From: Oscillospiraceae bacterium
GTDB lineage: Bacteria; Bacillota; Clostridia; Oscillospirales; Ruminococcaceae
Length of the DNA: 6,802 nt
Assembly: GCA_900768735.1 (NCBI GenBank)
Contig: CAAGDZ010000477.1
Location: 1 to 6,802, forward strand
Reading direction: 5' to 3'
Below the pieces are notes generated by a model. The model had not been told where the DNA came from. It made no database searches and was given only the letters and a program-made list of their open reading frames with translations. Position numbers and translations under genes: made by a program. This document shows positions 5,868-6,802 of the stretch, piece after piece; positions within the stretch are counted from its first letter, which is position 1; each line of letters starts with the position of its first letter.

Positions 5868-6802
5868 ATGAGCAAGAAAAAACAACTGTCAAACTGGGAA
5901 ATATCCGTGCTTTGCTCAGAGCTTGGCACTATTGTTCAGTCGGGCGTCACGATAACCGACGGAATATTCATACTGGCACAGGACGAAACCGACAAGAACA
6001 GGGTGCGGCTTTTGCAGGAAATGCTCAGCACTATCGAAAACGGCGGCACGGTACAGAGCGCGTTTGAGGACGCGGGCGTATTTCCGGAATACTTTCTTGA
6101 AATGACTGCGGTTGGCGAAAAGACAGGCCGCCTTGATACGGTGCTTTTGTCCATGTCCGAATATTATGCACGCCTTGAGGATATGTCCTCGTCTATAAAA
6201 AGCGCAGTCGTTTATCCTACGGTTCTGCTTATCACCATTTTCGCGGTTATCACTGTACTGGCGGTGTATGTACTGCCGGTATTTTCCGAGGTGTTTGCCC
6301 AGCTCGGACTTACCATGTCGGACGGCGCGGGCTTTATAATGAGTCTCGGTGAGGTCATCAGCAGTACGGCGGTCTATATTATCGGCACTATCGCGCTGAT
6401 TATTATAGCGGCGGTGCTTCTGTATCATTTTGTGCCGCCGATAAAAAGAGCGGTTCTGTCCGCGGTATCTCATACCAAAACCGCAAAGGCACTGTACTCG
6501 GCAAGATTTGCAAACGCTCTTTCTATGACTCTGTCGAGCGGTCTTGATATCGACGAGTCGCTTCTTATGAGCGAAAAGCTGATAGTAAACCCCCACATGA
6601 GAGAAAAAATCGCCGATTGTCGCCGCGAGATGAGCGGCGGAAAGCCCTTTACCGAGGCGCTGGGCAGTACGGGAGTATTTTCATCGCTCCATACAAGAAT
6701 GATAAATCTCGGCTTCAGCACGGGTACGCTTGACACGGTTATGAAGAAAATCGCCGTCAATACCGAAAACAAGGTGAACGACGTTATAAATACCGTTGTA
6801 TC
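5868..6802 (+). CDS. Type II secretion / type IV pilus F-family inner-membrane protein (GspF/PilC-like), 3'-partial
   Basis: F-family proteins are the polytopic platform in the cytoplasmic membrane on which an assembly ATPase builds pili or pseudopili. The frame stays open to the window edge (311 codons seen; the family is usually about 340-400). The first T2SF domain spans about 10-135, with the conserved AVGEKTGRLD (81-90) and the typical run into KSAVVYPTVLL, where the first membrane span begins (about 113-140). A second span lies at 168-190. The second T2SF domain begins near 207 (ALYSARFANALSMTLSSGLDI) and has LGFSTGTLD (281-289), where the usual GExxG glutamate is Phe. The third span and the end are missing. 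The start is the ATG at 5868 with GGAGGA at 5851-5856. It begins 24 bases after the lipoprotein stop with no terminator between, so the two are probably co-transcribed. Pilin and ATPase partners, if present, lie outside the window. Confidence 0.88.
   Translation, partial: MSKKKQLSNWEISVLCSELGTIVQSGVTITDGIFILAQDETDKNRVRLLQEMLSTIENGGTVQSAFEDAGVFPEYFLEMTAVGEKTGRLDTVLLSMSEYYARLEDMSSSIKSAVVYPTVLLITIFAVITVLAVYVLPVFSEVFAQLGLTMSDGAGFIMSLGEVISSTAVYIIGTIALIIIAAVLLYHFVPPIKRAVLSAVSHTKTAKALYSARFANALSMTLSSGLDIDESLLMSEKLIVNPHMREKIADCRREMSGGKPFTEALGSTGVFSSLHTRMINLGFSTGTLDTVMKKIAVNTENKVNDVINTVV

Noticed and set aside
5916..6596. 226-residue minus-strand open frame
   Set aside because: It is opposite the T2SF gene, whose plus-strand translation has clear family motifs. 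The minus-strand translation is rich in Arg/His/Tyr with no recognisable domain.

Overview
The window looks like chromosomal DNA of a low-to-moderate GC Gram-positive anaerobe of class Clostridia, most likely a gut Ruminococcus-like member of the Oscillospiraceae. That guess rests on sigma-A promoters with 17-base spacers, strong Shine-Dalgarno sites, U-tract terminators, a clostridial style of ABC-F protein, a CCYG-type Lgt-family protein and a Ser/Asn-rich transglutaminase lipoprotein. It is inference from sequence style, not a database match. All real genes lie on the plus strand.

Layout. (1) 1-1165: the C-terminal two thirds of a YbiT/YkpA-type ABC-F ATPase, entering from the left edge. 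An in-frame TAA at 248-250 breaks it, and its second ATPase site has lost both the Walker A lysine and the catalytic glutamate; I call it a pseudogene. (2) 1166-1370: a regulatory intergenic region with a perfect 16-base palindrome, a near-consensus promoter, and a terminator-like hairpin lying between that promoter and the next gene. (3) 1371-2633: an M20-family amidohydrolase of the N-carbamoyl-amino-acid hydrolase/allantoate amidohydrolase type, closed by a strong terminator. (4) 2634-3003: a 370-base gap holding that terminator, a strong promoter, a second leader hairpin with a U-tract and an ideal ribosome binding site. (5) 3004-3315: a small DUF4190-like membrane protein with its own terminator. 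(6) 3404-4198: an Lgt-family (prolipoprotein diacylglyceryl transferase) membrane protein with non-canonical active-site residues, followed by a terminator. (7) 4371-5843: a transglutaminase-like lipoprotein with a long repeat-built linker, driven by an extended -10 promoter. (8) 5868-6802: a type II secretion/type IV pilus F-family (GspF/PilC) inner-membrane protein, cut by the right edge, 24 bases after the lipoprotein and probably in its operon.

How they fit together. Most genes are separate transcription units divided by intrinsic terminators. The exception is the lipoprotein-T2SF pair, which probably begins a pilus-like or secretion operon continuing to the right. The Lgt-family gene lies just upstream of a lipoprotein gene, but a terminator and a new promoter separate them, so a functional link is only suggestive. 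The points most worth a second look are the doubly degenerate ABC-F gene, the transglutaminase lipoprotein with tandem cysteine-bearing repeats joined to a pilus-assembly gene, and the terminator-like leaders in front of two genes.
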